A stretch of 64,000 bases of DNA, taken from the NCBI GenBank assembly GCA_032358165.1, contig JAALGY010000062.1, positions 186,001 to 250,000 on the forward strand. Direction: 5' to 3'. The translations under genes were made by a program, and so were the position numbers. The notes beneath the pieces are model-generated. The model saw only the letters and a program-made list of their open reading frames with translations, was not told the origin of the DNA and did not search any database. Numbering within the stretch: position 1 is the stretch's first letter; every line of letters starts with the position of its first letter. Origin of the DNA: Diplosphaera chodatii (lineage: Eukaryota > Chlorophyta > Trebouxiophyceae > Prasiolales > Stichococcaceae). Shown here piece by piece: positions 12,601 to 24,164 of this stretch.

Positions 12601-12982
12601 CCAAGACCCCGGCTGAGCTGAATGACGAGGAGCTGGCCATGCTGCTGCACCAGGTGCGGCCCCTCAGCTGCTGCGTTCCTGCCATAGCATGTAGGCCATG
12701 CTGTGTATATTGCGGTGCAGCTGGCAGCCAGCATGCTGCAGGCTTCACAGATCTGACACCCTTCGTCGATCTGTGAAGACGCTTGGTGCAATGGCTGTCA
12801 GCTGTCACATTGCATGCACTCATGTAGATTGCTTGCTCGTCCGAATGTGCCGGACAGAGCGGCTGGTTGCCTGTCTTTGAGATGCGCAAGTGCTGTTTTC
12901 TGATGCTGCTGTGTCCGCGTGGTTGCAGGAGCTGAACGCACCGTCGCGGCGCCGTGGCCAGCGGCTGCCAGGGGCAGTCTGA
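9630..12982 (+). CDS. Putative nuclear protein with PHD-like Cys/His cluster and low-complexity C-terminal half
   Basis: I do not recognise a named family. Model exons: 9630-9707, 9942-10037, 10250-10492, 10658-11142, 11331-11433, 11604-12653 and 12929-12982, 702 residues. A zinc-binding-looking cluster spans about residues 282-333: CLLCGLHTC, then CSDCKGTMHRDC, then YCPVHSQ, which is PHD-like spacing with a terminal His in place of Cys. The 350-codon exon encodes a basic (RRPAPPHRKRTRSEDG), then Ser/Ala/Gly/Pro-rich region. The protein ends in ELNDEELAMLLHQ followed by ELNAPSRRR, a short block I recall from plant chromatin-associated proteins. The 11331 exon joins VLKNRVPAKPRPSAN in phase only through a CAG|GCGCGC (GC) donor or a GTCCAC donor that loses the His. 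Nuclear/chromatin role is inferred from composition. Confidence 0.75.
11434..11603 (+). other. Possible GC-AG intron in the Cys/His-cluster gene
   Basis: The frame before (YCPVHSQ) and after (VLKNRVPAK) joins in phase 0 at CAG|GCGCGC. No GT donor keeps the whole zinc cluster and the phase. GCGCGC is a poor donor match, so this is less certain than the other two GC introns. Confidence 0.45.
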
Positions 12983-13519
12983 GTAAGGCGAGGGCACCGC
13001 TGAAGCAGTCCTGCGCGCTGCTGTGTGGTGTGAGCAGCCTGCAGTAGTATGGCAGTCAGGGTGGTCTAGCATGAGGGTTTCTGCTGGGACGCAGCAATGT
13101 GCAGCAATGTTGGACGACGTAGGGTACTGGCAAGCGTGCAGTGCACTCTTGCCGGTGCAGACCATGTAGCCGCATCCTGCCATCTGGGGAAATGTCTAGT
13201 GGGGTGCTACCGGGGCTTGTGGCGTCTTGACAGTTCTCGACTCACCATCAGACCCAGCACTGCAAACGCTGCCATTGTTGCAGCCATTTCATGATGTCGA
13301 AGTTGCAGCAATGGCAGCGTGCTTCTCGAGCCACCACCACTTGAACAAAGGTTGTGGCCTGTTGTCATTCACATGGGCAAGTGTCCATTCCTCGTGTGTC
13401 GAGGCCCATTTGTGCAAGCTGTCTAATGATGAGGGTGCGACCCTGAAGTGCCCTTGCATGGTTTCGGCAACTGTCATGTCCGAGCTTTGCTTTTTCCAAC
13501 ACTGCCAGGCCAGGGATGC

Positions 13520-13524
13520 TGTAA
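13520..13524 (+). terminator. TGTAA poly(A)-signal candidate, Cys/His-cluster gene
   Basis: TGTAA about 540 bases past the stop at 12982. A long 3' UTR would be needed. Confidence 0.35.
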
Positions 13525-13605
13525 GAGTTGTGCATCAGACGCGGCTCGAATGACAACTTCTGCATACCGTATGATGTGCTTGCTCGTTGATGTGCCCCCC
13601 TGCTC

Positions 13606-13610
13606 TTACA
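13606..13610 (-). terminator. TGTAA poly(A)-signal candidate, alpha-MPP gene
   Basis: TGTAA on the minus strand 70 bases past the stop at 13680, a typical distance for algal genes. Confidence 0.5.
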
Positions 13611-13679
13611 GGTCTAGATCGCATGCCCCTCAAACACGTGCCAGCGGTCAGAAACCAGTCTACAACCTGCCCCAGCCGC

Positions 13680-15581
13680 TCAGCTGAACCGCCGCAGCAG
13701 CGCGTCATAGCGCGGCATCGCCGCGATGTTGCCGCTGCCCGCAAAGCTGGGCGGCGCCTTGAGCATGTCCGTGACCAGCTTGGTGATGTCGCCGGCTGTG
13801 ATCTCGTCCAGCGCCTTTGTGAACTCGGGCACCGGTTTCCTGTGGCCGTAGGTCAGGATCTGGCGGCCGATGTCCTCCGCGACGATGGCGCGGCCCTCCA
13901 GGCTGCTCAGCACCGTGCCCAGCGCCGCGCGCTTGGCCCGACCAAGCTCGACGTCCGGCACATCCTTCGTCAGCGACTGCAGCTCCTTGCACGCGATGTC
14001 GATGCCCTGCTCGATTTTGCCGGTCTCGGTGGTGATGTGGATGCCCGCCAGCCCGGTGTGGTCGTACACGCTGGAGAAGGCGGAGGCGTTGTGCACCCAG
14101 TGGTGCTGGTTCAGCACCCGCGTGTACAGCCGCGAGTGCATGCCCTTGCCGGGGCCGCCCGATGAGAAGGAGCCGCCGCCGCCCAGCAGGAATTGCAGCA
14201 CCGTCGTCGCGATGGACGTCTTCATGTCGTTCCACCCGCCCGGCACCTGCAACAGAACGATAAGGTTTCAGCATCTTTGGATGCAAGCACACTCATGCAG
14301 ACCTTGCCAATGTCAGGTTGGGAGTGACCGAACGATGCTCACTGGCCAGGAGCGACATGGACTCATTGGAAATGGCATGTGGCCTTCACATGGCCATTGC
14401 CTTTTGGACCAAGCTCGCTTCTGGTCAGTGAGGGCCCTCTGCTCAACACATGTGCCTGAGCATCTGCGGACACAATGCAGCGCTGCCTCATGCGCACACC
14501 CTGCTATGCGAGGCTGACCACCCCAACAGACCCGGACACTCATCCACCACATCAGCAAAACGCCTCTACCGGCTTCCAACCAAGCGTGTGCCAATGCAAT
14601 CAGGCAGCTTGCACCAGAACCACATCAGGAGCGCACTTCGAAGGCGAGCAGCGCGTGGCTCTCGGGGGAGGCGGCGGGCGCGCGGAAGTCGCCGCCCACG
14701 TAGGACGAAGGCGGCGCCTGCTGCTTCTGCCCCTGCGGCACCGCCTCCAGCAGCGGCCGCGCCAGCTGCACCAGCTCCTCGTGCTCCACGCCCGCGCCTG
14801 CGAGCGCCATCTTGGCGCCGACAAAGTTGTCTGCCACAAACTGCGCGAGGTCGTCGCCGGTGAGGCGGCTGGCGGCGCCCGGCGGCGCGATCAGCGGCCG
14901 GGCCAGGCCCCCGTGGTACGCCACGCTGTGCAGGCCCTCGAGCAGCAGCGACTGCGGGTTGTCAGCCAGGGTCTTGACATCCTCCTCCAGCTTCGCGGCG
15001 GCCGCCTTGACATCGTTGTTGGAGAACTTCGGGTTTAAGACCGAGTCTGCTAGGATCTCCAGCGCCTCTGCCCCCACAGCCTTGCTGGCATCAATGATGT
15101 ACACGAGCTGCTCCCGCGACGCTGATGCAACAGTGCTTGCGCCTATGTTCTCCACCTCGCGCACTAGCCTGAAGTGCGTGCGGTGCTGCGTGGCCTTGAA
15201 GGCCATGGTCTCCAATAGATGGCATGTCCCTGTGTTGCGGTCCGTCTCGTTGACGCTGCCGGCATTGATATACAATCCGAGAGATACTGAGGGCCCCGGG
15301 GTGTCCTCAGACGCAACCTTCAGGCCGTTGCCCAGTGTCGTAACCTCTGTCTGCGGCGGCTGAGTCCGCGGCGGGTCTGCCAAAGGCTGATTCACGCCTT
15401 CCAGAGGCTCAGTCAGGGGCGTGCTGATGCGACCTTTGCCGCCTCCGCCGAACAGCTTTGTCAGCCAGCCGCCTGTGGACTGGGCTCCTGCGAGTGCTGG
15501 CACAGCCTGCTGCTGCACAGCACTGGTGCTGAACCCGCGGCGGGCGGCGCCGCAGCCGGACCTGAGCCCCTGGCCCAGCAT
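13680..15581 (-). CDS. Mitochondrial processing peptidase alpha subunit
   Basis: Two exons, 14637-15581 and 13680-14246, give 503 residues, the usual length for alpha-MPP. MPP removes presequences from imported mitochondrial proteins; the beta subunit carries the zinc site and alpha binds the presequence. Here the zinc motif position reads TCHLLETMAFK, lacking the HxxEH of the catalytic subunit. The second exon carries the alpha-specific glycine-rich loop (GGGGSFSSGGPGKGMHSRLY). The start MLGQGLRSGCGAARRGFSTS is Arg/Ser-rich without acidic residues, as expected for a matrix presequence. M16 peptidase N- and C-domains lie before and after the intron. In plants MPP is also the core of complex III; whether that holds here cannot be told. 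It diverges from the YIPF gene with 366 bases between the start codons. Confidence 0.96.
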
Positions 15582-15947
15582 GGCGTCCGACGATCCGTCA
15601 CGTGCAAACAGCGAGCTCGCTCTGATCGGTGCTGCAGGCTCGGATCAGCATTACAGGCATGAAGCGGGTCGTAAAGTACCAGTGCCACTATTGTCAGTCT
15701 TCCAGGCAAGCTCCTCTGACCGACTCTGCAGAGTGCCTTGCCGTCTGCAGTTCGCGCACGTCCTGCCAACGCAGCGCACGTCAGATTGTAAAGCCCGTAA
15801 GGCTGACGCAGCACGAGGTGGAATCAGAACTGGACGTCAGATTGGCCCTTCAAGACACACATTTTGAGCCAGATCAACAGCACCAGCGGTCACCACTCCT
15901 GAGTCTACCCTTAGAAGTCTGCCTTTGTGGTAGCTTCTAAACCTGCA
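15582..15947. other. Short divergent promoter region
   Basis: 366 bases between the start codons of alpha-MPP (minus) and the YIPF gene (plus). No coding exon seen; both promoters must lie here or overlap 5' UTRs. Confidence 0.5.
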
Positions 15948-18793
15948 ATGTCGCATTCGGTGAGTGATGGTTCCTGCTTCAGGTCACGTCTCAAACTGAA
16001 GTGGTGACTTTGGTCGCTTGTCACGCCGCGTGCAGAGCTGAACACCATATTTGCTCGACCCCATGCTCACCGATCCAGCGCAAGCTGCTGCATCTGAAAC
16101 GGTTGCCATGCGGTCCAGAAGCATATCACTCCTGCAAGCTCATGCCACTCATGACCCGAGCCTTGCCCCGCCCTGCGCTGCAGCACAACAACAGCAGCCC
16201 CTTCGACGACGAGGACAGCGTGCCGTACACGCTCGACAGCACGTACTGGGACCCCGGCAGCCAGCAGGGCGGCGGCGGCGCCTCAGCATCGGCAGCGTAC
16301 CAGCCTCCCGCGGAAGCGGATCTGCTCGGCCCAGAGTGAGGGACCAGCCCACCGTGAAGCGCATCTACCAGGGCGCATCAGTACTGTTGGACGGTGCACC
16401 CCGGATGCTATACTCTGACGTCCAACCCCTGCAGCATGGCATGGATCAAGCGAGACCGCTCTGCGCACCAGTACGCTGTGAGCACGTGAGCATCTGGTTG
16501 TGCCGTCGTCAGGCCATCGGCGGGCGACGATGCGTATGCGGCGGGCGCCCAGGCGGCCGCGGCCAGCCACGGCGCCGTGCCCAGCGTCACCAACGGCGCC
16601 AGTGCCCCGCACACCGTGCTGCAGTTTGACGGTGAGCAGTCAACAAGCACCAACAGCTGAGTCAGCTTACGCCTGCACATCGGCGCAAACACGACCCATC
16701 TGCCGCTCAACCACTGACCCCAATCCCAAAGCTGTGTCACCAGCATGTGTCTGACATGTCATAGTGTGTTGCCGTCCGCAGAGACAGCAGCGCCGGCGCG
16801 GGACATCAGCGGCCGCATCGGCAGCCCGGCGCCGCCGGTGGAGAATTACAAGCCGACGCGGGCGCTGCTGGGGCGGGATGCGCCGCTGTCGGACGGCGGC
16901 TTCAGCGACGCGGGGCGCTCCGACGAGTCCGGCAACTACTCGCTGCTCAACATCAAGCGCTACCGGCGCTACTTCAACGTAGACACCGAGGTGAGCCGGG
17001 TCACCACTTGTGAAAGGCTGTTCCTGCTGCTCGTGGCTCCCACGCTCCGACAGCTTCAACATGGGCAAGTGGCACGGCTTGCGCCCCGGGTCTCTCTGCA
17101 TGTGTCTCGCCAGGCTCGGCAGGCAGCTGCAACACCTGACTACATGTTGATAGGCATCGTGCTGCTGGTGCAGGATGTGCTCAGCAGGATCACGGACTCG
17201 GTGGTCGGCTTCTGGCGGGCGGACTTCATGGAGAAGACCACCGACAATGCCGATCTGTGAGCTGTCAAGACCCTCGGTGGCTATCCCGAAAATATCAGCT
17301 GCTCCTGATGTCCAAGTTGCTGAAGTGCTGGCGCCCGCGTACAGCTGGATGTGATGCTGCAGCACCTATGCATGTTAAGCAGTGTATTGACAACCGCTGC
17401 CGCTGCGCCTGCCACGACCCATACCTTAGCACTGCAGCGGCTCAATTTTCTGCTTTGATTCCATCTGTGATGCACCTCGTGGTGTCTTCACCTGACAGTA
17501 CCAGCGTGCGCGCAGGTACGGGCCCTTCTGGATCGCCACGACGCTCGTCTTCGTGTCCGCCGTCACCGGCAACTACGCCAGCTACCTCAGCTACCGCCAC
17601 AAGCACTCCGGCACCGACGCCAGCCAGCAAGTCTGGTACTACGACATCAACAAGGTGCGTGCTGTTGTCGTCACTCTCCAGACGCATGTGTACTCAAGTC
17701 GACTACGGTGCAGCATGCATCTGGCTGAGCCACAGACAGGACACAGCGCAGACCCTGTCAGGGTGCTCGTTGAAGCAGTGCTCACTGATGAATATTTCTC
17801 CCTGCCCCCTGCAGGTCTCCTACTCAGCTGTGCTGTATTATGGGTACATTGGCGTCATCGGCGTGGCGGTGTGGGGCGTGCTCAAGTACTTCAAGTCGGG
17901 CATCTCGCTCCCGCAGATCTGGTGCACATACGGTGCGTTTGCGTGGGCACAGCAAAAAAGGAAGCCCCGTTGCCATATGTCTACGGGTGTGTTGTGCACC
18001 AGCATGTAATCGCACTGACATTTGTGAGACGACTTGTTATGCCACATATAGTCATGCACTCAGCAAGCATCTGTGCAGGGCTTGACACGCTGGCACCCAT
18101 ATGCAGGCTATGCGCTGACAATCTTCATCCCCATGGCCTTCTTCTGCATCTTCCCCTTCGAGGTGGGTGCAGCGGCTGCCCTCCCTACAGTTTCACCTTG
18201 TGCGGGGCATCCCGCATCGGAACAACCTGCGACAGCCGACCCAGTTGCCACCCCCGCAACATGCCATGCTAAAATTTCTCCTGCAGGTCATGCGGTGGGT
18301 GCTGGTGGGCGGGGCGACGGCCACGTCGGGCCTCTTCATCATGGCCAACCTGCGGGCGCCCATCTTCGAGACCGCGGGCCCCAAGGCGCTGCCCGTGTAC
18401 CTGACCATGGGCGGCCTGCACCTGGCGCTGGGTGCGTCAACAGCCACTCTTTTGTTTCTGAGGGCTCTGCAGCAACGACTCCTCACGATCTTGATGTGCT
18501 GGGTGGTAGCTCCAGGATTCCTGGCCAATGCAGCGGCGGTGTCAGGGGTTCATGCCGTGACAGGAACTCTGAACACAACACTCTCTTAACTCGTGCACTG
18601 GCCAGTGGTAGAGTGACTGCCAGTCTGGATGGCCTTGTCGGTTAGACGCAATACATTGCGCACTTGCTGGTTGCTGAACGCAGCTACGCATCCAAGCTGG
18701 ATCTCTGTCGCTGCTGCAGGGCTGGTCATGAAGCTGTACTTCTTCCAGGTGACCTTGACCCAAGCCAATGCACAGTTTTGTGTGCGTTCATGA
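15948..18793 (+). CDS. YIP1-family Golgi membrane protein (YIPF1/2-like)
   Basis: Yip1-domain proteins are multispanning ER/Golgi proteins that bind Rab GTPases and act in vesicle traffic. Ten exons: 15948-15959, 16184-16335, 16513-16631, 16782-16990, 17174-17256, 17516-17654, 17815-17932, 18107-18162, 18287-18431 and 18720-18793, 368 residues with all phases closed. The first coding exon is only four codons (MSHS before GTGAGT). The soluble N-terminus carries SSPFDDEDSVPYTLD; the Yip1 domain begins near RYFNVDTEDVLSRITDS and GFWRADFMEKTTDNADLYGP. Hydrophobic segments follow: FWIATTLVFVSAVTG, YSAVLYYGYIGVIGVAVWG, ALTIFIPMAFFCIF, WVLVGGATATSGLFIMA and a terminal segment ending LVMKLYFF. The last exon is assumed to read through CAGGTGACC to a TGA; a further 3' exon is possible. 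Confidence 0.92.
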
Positions 18794-19081
18794 GCTGCTT
18801 CCATGTCACTTCCTAGTGGCTTTACTAAAAAGTGGTTTTACAGCTCGCTGCAGCACAGATTCGCTCAATGTGCTGACGCCTTTGTGTGCATCTTGCCTGC
18901 AGTATTGGTGAGGGTGTTCTTGCCGCCACGGCAGCAGGACACCACAGTCTTGCTCGCAAATGGCACAGGAATATTCCCATCGAGGCAGCAGGACACAGTG
19001 GTGGTGCCAATGGCAGGCGAAGTCATGGCACCGTGGGCACTGGGTTTCATCTCAGCAGCAAGTACAGTAGTGTTCACCAGG

Positions 19082-19086
19082 TGTAA
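19082..19086 (+). terminator. TGTAA poly(A)-signal candidate, YIPF gene
   Basis: TGTAA about 290 bases past the stop codon at 18793. Confidence 0.45.
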
Positions 19087-19622
19087 AGTTCTTCTTGCTC
19101 AGTGCACAACACCAGCTATACCGTAGTGCCGCAGTGAGAAAAAGAATTGATCGCCCGTCAGCAGTTCACCTGTACATGTTACATCGGTTGGCAGGCTGCC
19201 AGTGTCATTGCTGTCACAAGCTGCAGAATGGTGCTGAAACCACGGACTGACCAAGATGCATGAAACTCACAACAAAAGAGCGTCGCAAGTGTGCAGCCGC
19301 TGCTGCTGCTCCGTCTCACCCCCAACGAACAAGATGAAGCACCCCAACCAATGAGATGAAAGGAAGAAGCATGTGTCACCACGATGTACCCAACCGGAAG
19401 TGTGTCCCCATGCACTGGCAATGCAAGCAGACGGCAAGTTCACCCAAGCAGGCAGTTCTAGCTTGTAGGCAAACGTCAATGGGCACGTGCCCGCAGTACC
19501 AGAAGAAGGGAAACCTGTGGAGTCTACTTCAAGCAAGAAAATCATCATCTACCGTGCCCTATGCCATATTAATGCTGTACTTCGTTATCTGTGCGGCCTG
19601 TTCTAAGGCGGTGGTGTCATTA

Positions 19623-19627
19623 TTACA
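19623..19627 (-). terminator. TGTAA poly(A)-signal candidate, kinase gene
   Basis: TGTAA on the minus strand 125 bases past the stop at 19752. Confidence 0.5.
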
Positions 19628-19751
19628 GGGTCCCATAAGATGGCCATGTGCCCATGCGCTGCTGCTGGTTTGACTGCTCCTGTGTGCGGCTATGTAGTCG
19701 GCGTGCGGATGTCTCAAGCGTTCGCCCCCTCAACGGAACACTGGCCTGGGT

Positions 19752-22700
19752 TCACCGGATGACGGCCTCTTGGTGTGCTTCCCGGCAGCACGCCTCGACG
19801 ATGGCCACCAGCTGCTCCTGCGCATCATGCAGCTCCAACACATCAGTCCCGAGCCTGCCGAACCACAACCCTGATGACACGCCTCTCCGCAAACTAGGGT
19901 ACCAGACGGCGTCAACACCACCTCTGTGCAGCACCCATCCCGCCAAGATGTTCACACGGGCACACAGCATCCGCCCAGAGGGCCGGACAAAAGGTGGGCA
20001 CTGGGGGACCCTTAGTAACTTTTGGATTAAGTTTATCTTTATTCATAGGAACTTCAATGGTAGAATTTCAGCCTCATGGTGCAGAACACGTGGCCCAGCC
20101 GTGGCATGGGACCGACGCTCTGCACTCGGCGGTGCACGCACCTCGGTCTGGCCCACGGAGAAGCCGCCCTGGCCGGGGCCCGTGCCGAAGGCGGCGTCGC
20201 GGCGGGCGAGGGAGGCCATGACGCCGCGCCGGGCCGCGGTGCGCGGCGAGGACAGCAGGATGTCGTCGTTGAGGTCCGCCAGGCCCCCCGGCATGTCCTC
20301 CGTCACCCACGGGTGCGCCAGCACCTGCGGTTTCATGTCGCCGCTCAGACGAACTGGCGGCCATGGCAGAAGCATGGGTGCGGGAAGCAATCAGCATCCT
20401 GGCGTACGGGGGGTGCATGTGGAGTATGTGTCCAGCTGCAGCTGGCAGCCAAGATGTCTCGCTGTGGAAGTGGCAGTCTTGCTCACTGTGCGGCCAGAGG
20501 TCGGGCTGTGTGCACCCGTCTGTGAGCTTTCCCTGCTCTCATATCCGTGTCACAGCATCATGCGCTATTCACCTCTGGGACGGTGATGCGCTTGGCCGGG
20601 TCCGGCGTGAGCATGCGCGACAGCAGGTCCTTCGCTGCGGGGCTGGCGCGGGGAATGGGGTTGGTGATGCCCGAGTGGATGCGCGGGTACCTGAAACCAG
20701 CACTGCCACGGGTCAGACACAGGCACAACGAGCCACCAGTTGCAGCGGCATCCAATCCAACTGTGTCAAAGGAGGCCGTCAAGGCTCGCGCTGTGTACAG
20801 GCCCTTGACTGGTGCTACAGGTTGCAAACGTGCGAGGACGGTGCAAGATCCTCTGCGAAGCTCAGCAGGTGTACTGCCCTCGCATTTACATGACCCATTA
20901 TGCAAGTAGTAGGTTGCTGAGGTAGGAGGTTTTGCAGGAAGACCTATGCAGCCATGGGTGCAGGGCGCCAGACACCTTCCCACAATTGGAAGGATGTGGT
21001 TCTCAAGCCAGGACACGATGGTGTGGTCAAGCCACTCACCTCTTGCCAACTTGGGCGGAAGGCGCCAGCTCCTCCTGAGGAGGCTTGTGAGCATACAGGT
21101 ACAGAAAATATGTGGGTTTACTGACAAATAAAGCACTCACATCTTGCGCAGGCGGGCGGAGGGCGCCAGCTCCTCCTCCGACATCTTGAGGAAGGGGAAC
21201 ACGCCCGCCAGCATCACAAACAGCGTGCAGCCGCACGACCACACGTCCACCTTCTTCCCGTCGTACACCTTCTCGCTCATCACCTGCACAGCGCGGGTTG
21301 CCCCAAGCATCAGACGGCCGCTCAAGCTGCAGGCTTCCATCGCAAGTAGCACATGCCAGACCAGCCAAGAAGCTTCTAGACTCAACCTCTCTGATGCGGC
21401 TTCTGCATGACGCTGAGCAGGTACCCTGAAGCATGTGGCACTTTACACAACCCAACCAGATGAGCGCATTGCAGAATAGTCCCGCACCTCGGGCGCCATA
21501 TACTCCGGGGTGCCGCAGGCGGTGATGCAGTTGGAGCCCATGGACTTGGAGTAGCCGAAGTCGCACAGCTTGACCTGCGCCGGCTGCCCCGCCGTGAAGC
21601 CATTGTGCAGCAGCACATTGTCCAGCTGCGGGGTGGGAGGCAGGCAGCGGTGTCAGGAACGCGTTATCACGTCTTGTGTTGTATTGTCAAGCAGCATCAT
21701 CTGGTTGAATGCTGGCTGAGCAGCAGTTGTAACACAGTGCTGCCAAAGCCTGCCGTCTGTGCTAGGAAACTTTCTATTTACCTAGAAAATTTAGTAGTTT
21801 TTGTTTTCGTTTGATTTGTTGCCCTCAACTGCCCTCAAAGGAGCTGCAATACTGAGGCGAACAGCCGTGGCATGACAGTCAACACACCTTGACGTCGCGG
21901 TTGGCGATGCCCAGGCGGTGGCAGTAATGGATGGCCACGATCATCTGCTGGAAGATGCGGCGGGCCTCCTTCTCTGGCACGCTCGTGCCCTGCAGCGAGG
22001 GACCCAGGTTTTGACACACCCACTGCATGCCAGCTTGGCCGCTGCTCCTGTGCGGCATATCCCCTGGATGGGTTCTGCGCCTTGCACATGGACGAGGCAC
22101 AACAGCGAGGGAGTCTGGGATTTGCTTTAGCATGCATGCTACAGAGCTGGGAGCTGCAGCCACTGCGCTCGCGCACCTTGCGGTTCACGTGGTCGGCAAT
22201 GTAGTCGGACAGGTCGCCGCCGTTGGCGTACTCCATGGCGATGCCCAGGTGGTAGGGCGTCAGGAACACCTCCTCCAGCCCCACGATGTGCGGGTGCTGC
22301 AGGCACAGCCGCTGGTTCAGCAGCTCCCTGCGTCACAATGGCAGCACACGGCGTCAGCCAGGAGCGGTGTCAGGACGCGTCGTGTAGCGTTGTGAGCATG
22401 CTGCGCTTACGGGATGCGTCTGAATCATTCACATGACAACTGCACATCGCAGCGGGCTGCATAGCGTGAGCTGAAGTGAAGCAAGTCTTGGACCAGGTTC
22501 AGGGGACGAGGGAGGGCCACACCTGAGGATGGACTTGGCCTGCATGTTGGAGCCGCGCTTGATGAACTTGATGGCGACCTCGTTGCCGGTCTTTAGGTCC
22601 ACCGCCAGCTGCACAAAGCCGTGCGAGCCCCTGCAGGCAGCAGTCTTAGATGTTTGGTCTGCTGCAAATGATCATCAACTGCCATGCCGCTCCTCACATG

Positions 22701-24164
22701 ATACTTGTGCATATTGCTGTGCTGTCGCTGTGATGCAGGTGGCGGCGGCGGCGGCGGCGGCAGCAGCAGCAACAACAGCGGAGCAGCAGAGCTCGCACCT
22801 GTTGATGTCCCTTAGCTTCCTGAAGCGCGGGTGGCCGAACAGCGGCTCGCGGGCGACCATGGCCGCTGCCGCCGCCGCCGCCGCCGCATCCGTCTTCGGC
22901 TGCGGCGGCGAGGCCGCGGGCTCCAGCTGCACCTGACTGGACGCCGACACCGCCGACTCGCAGCCGCTGGAGCTGGACCGCGACATGCGCTGCTGGCTGG
23001 CGGCCGCCGGCTGCACCGGCGGCGGCATGTGCGCGGGCCGCTCTGCGTGCGGGCTGCCGACGCTGCTCTGCGGCGACAGGCCGCCGCTGCGGCGGCCGGA
23101 GCCGCCGCTCCGGACGCTGTCCTTGGAGCTGGTGCGCCGGCTGCTGGCTCCGATGCCGCTGCCGCTGATGAGCGACGCCAGCTTGCCTCCCTTCCCGCCC
23201 GCCAGCGGGCTGCCGGGCCCAAAGGCCGAGTCATCGCTGTGGACGCAGTGCACAGCACAAGTTCAGGGTCAGGCGCACGAACTGCTGGAAAGGCACTGTT
23301 GCATATGTTCTCGTGATTCAAGCGGCCCAAATGCGAGGGTTGGGGCTGACGCTTTGGCGTGGCTGCACTGTTGCACCCACGTGTGTGAGGTACAGTCTCG
23401 GAAGCCGGCACGCCCCGCAGCGAGCTGCGCTTGTAGATGCATGCCCAGATGTGAGATCTAGAGCAGCGAAAGCTCTGATCCTTGCGATGTGAGCGTGCTG
23501 AAGTGGTGCTACGATTCGGGTGACACTAATATCTTGGCAGGAGCTGTCCCGCCTCCTTCTGCGCAGGGGCCAGAGCGCAGCGCCGGATGCTCCCATACGC
23601 CATTCTAACCAGGCGTATGCTGCGCTGTGCAGCAAGAATCAAGGCTGTATACCGCGGATCGCTGGGCTGCACCTCCGTCGGAGGCGGCACAAGCCACACG
23701 CGGCGAGTACTTCGGCTGCTGACTCATGGGCTGCGCGAGCGCCGCAGCTGCGGCGCTCGAATGTTACGAGCTACTTCGGGCTGTTGCACCGCGGTTGATC
23801 AGTCGCATGGTGTGCAGCCTCGCTAGGCTGAAAGACATCTTGGAACCTATGGAAAAGCAATGACCCACCTGAAAACGGAGTTCTGGCTGCTCCGGCGCCG
23901 GGAGGGGTTGCCCTGCGGCGCCGCCGCCTTGCCGCCGCCGGCCTGCACCATCGCCCGGATCTGCAGGTCCAGCTGGCTGCGGCGGGAGGTGCTGCTGTTC
24001 TGCTGCGCGCTGGTGCGCCGGCTGGAGGTGGGGCTGCCCTTTGATGACGCCCCGCTGTTTCGCCTGCTAGAGTCGCGGCGGGAGCTCGGCGGCGAGCCGA
24101 CGGGCGACATGATTGCGGGCTGCTCTGCCTCGTCCGCCGCTGCTGGGCGCATGCAGGCGAACAT
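19752..24164 (-). CDS. SnRK2/CAMK-type Ser/Thr protein kinase with long Ser/Arg-rich N-terminal extension
   Basis: Exons: 23869-24164, 22799-23236, 22523-22630, 22177-22327, 21888-21989, 21488-21625, 21141-21283, 20573-20690, 20142-20324 and 19752-19817, 580 residues with all phases closed. Kinase landmarks: glycine loop [10 protein letters not shown], catalytic Lys in [10 protein letters not shown], catalytic loop [47 protein letters not shown] and subdomain XI near [16 protein letters not shown]. It resembles plant/algal SnRK2 (stress and nutrient signalling). The His of HRD is Asn here (NRD) but the catalytic Asp remains. About 235 residues precede the kinase, with repeated SSRR/SGGS-type stretches that could be phosphorylated; plant SnRK2s have almost no N-terminal extension. 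The tail ends [19 protein letters not shown]. Subfamily assignment is from motif memory. Confidence 0.9.
21040..21180 (-). repeat. Partial duplication of a kinase exon end within the next intron
   Basis: The 3' end of the 21141-21283 exon, with the donor after it (GAGGAGCTGGCGCCCTCCGC), recurs imperfectly about 90 bases downstream in the intron (around 21048-21082), again followed by GTGAGT. Including this copy would add about 35 bases and shift the frame. Confidence 0.6.
22740..22784. repeat. GGC/AGC/AAC trinucleotide microsatellite in a kinase intron
   Basis: A run of GGC units changes to AGC and AAC units. It lies in the intron between the 22799-23236 and 22523-22630 exons, so its length should not alter the protein. 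Confidence 0.8.

Larger units (their letters stand above)
12983..13679. other. Convergent intergenic region with facing poly(A) elements
   Basis: Shared 3' region of the Cys/His-cluster gene and alpha-MPP. It has TGTAA on the plus strand at 13520-13524 and on the minus strand at 13606-13610, about 80 bases apart. No gene seen. Confidence 0.5.
18794..19751. other. Convergent intergenic region
   Basis: 958 bases shared as 3' region by the YIPF gene and the SnRK2-like kinase, with TGTAA elements at 19082-19086 (+) and 19623-19627 (-). No gene recognised. Confidence 0.5.

Noticed and set aside
11537..13183. Minus-strand frame of 548 codons
   Set aside because: Opposite the 350-codon exon of the Cys/His-cluster gene. 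It is open because of GC-rich third positions; the plus-strand phases close and include the zinc cluster.
13683..15581. Naming the M16 protein as the catalytic beta-MPP
   Set aside because: The HxxEH zinc motif is absent (HLLETMAFK) and the alpha-type glycine-rich loop is present.
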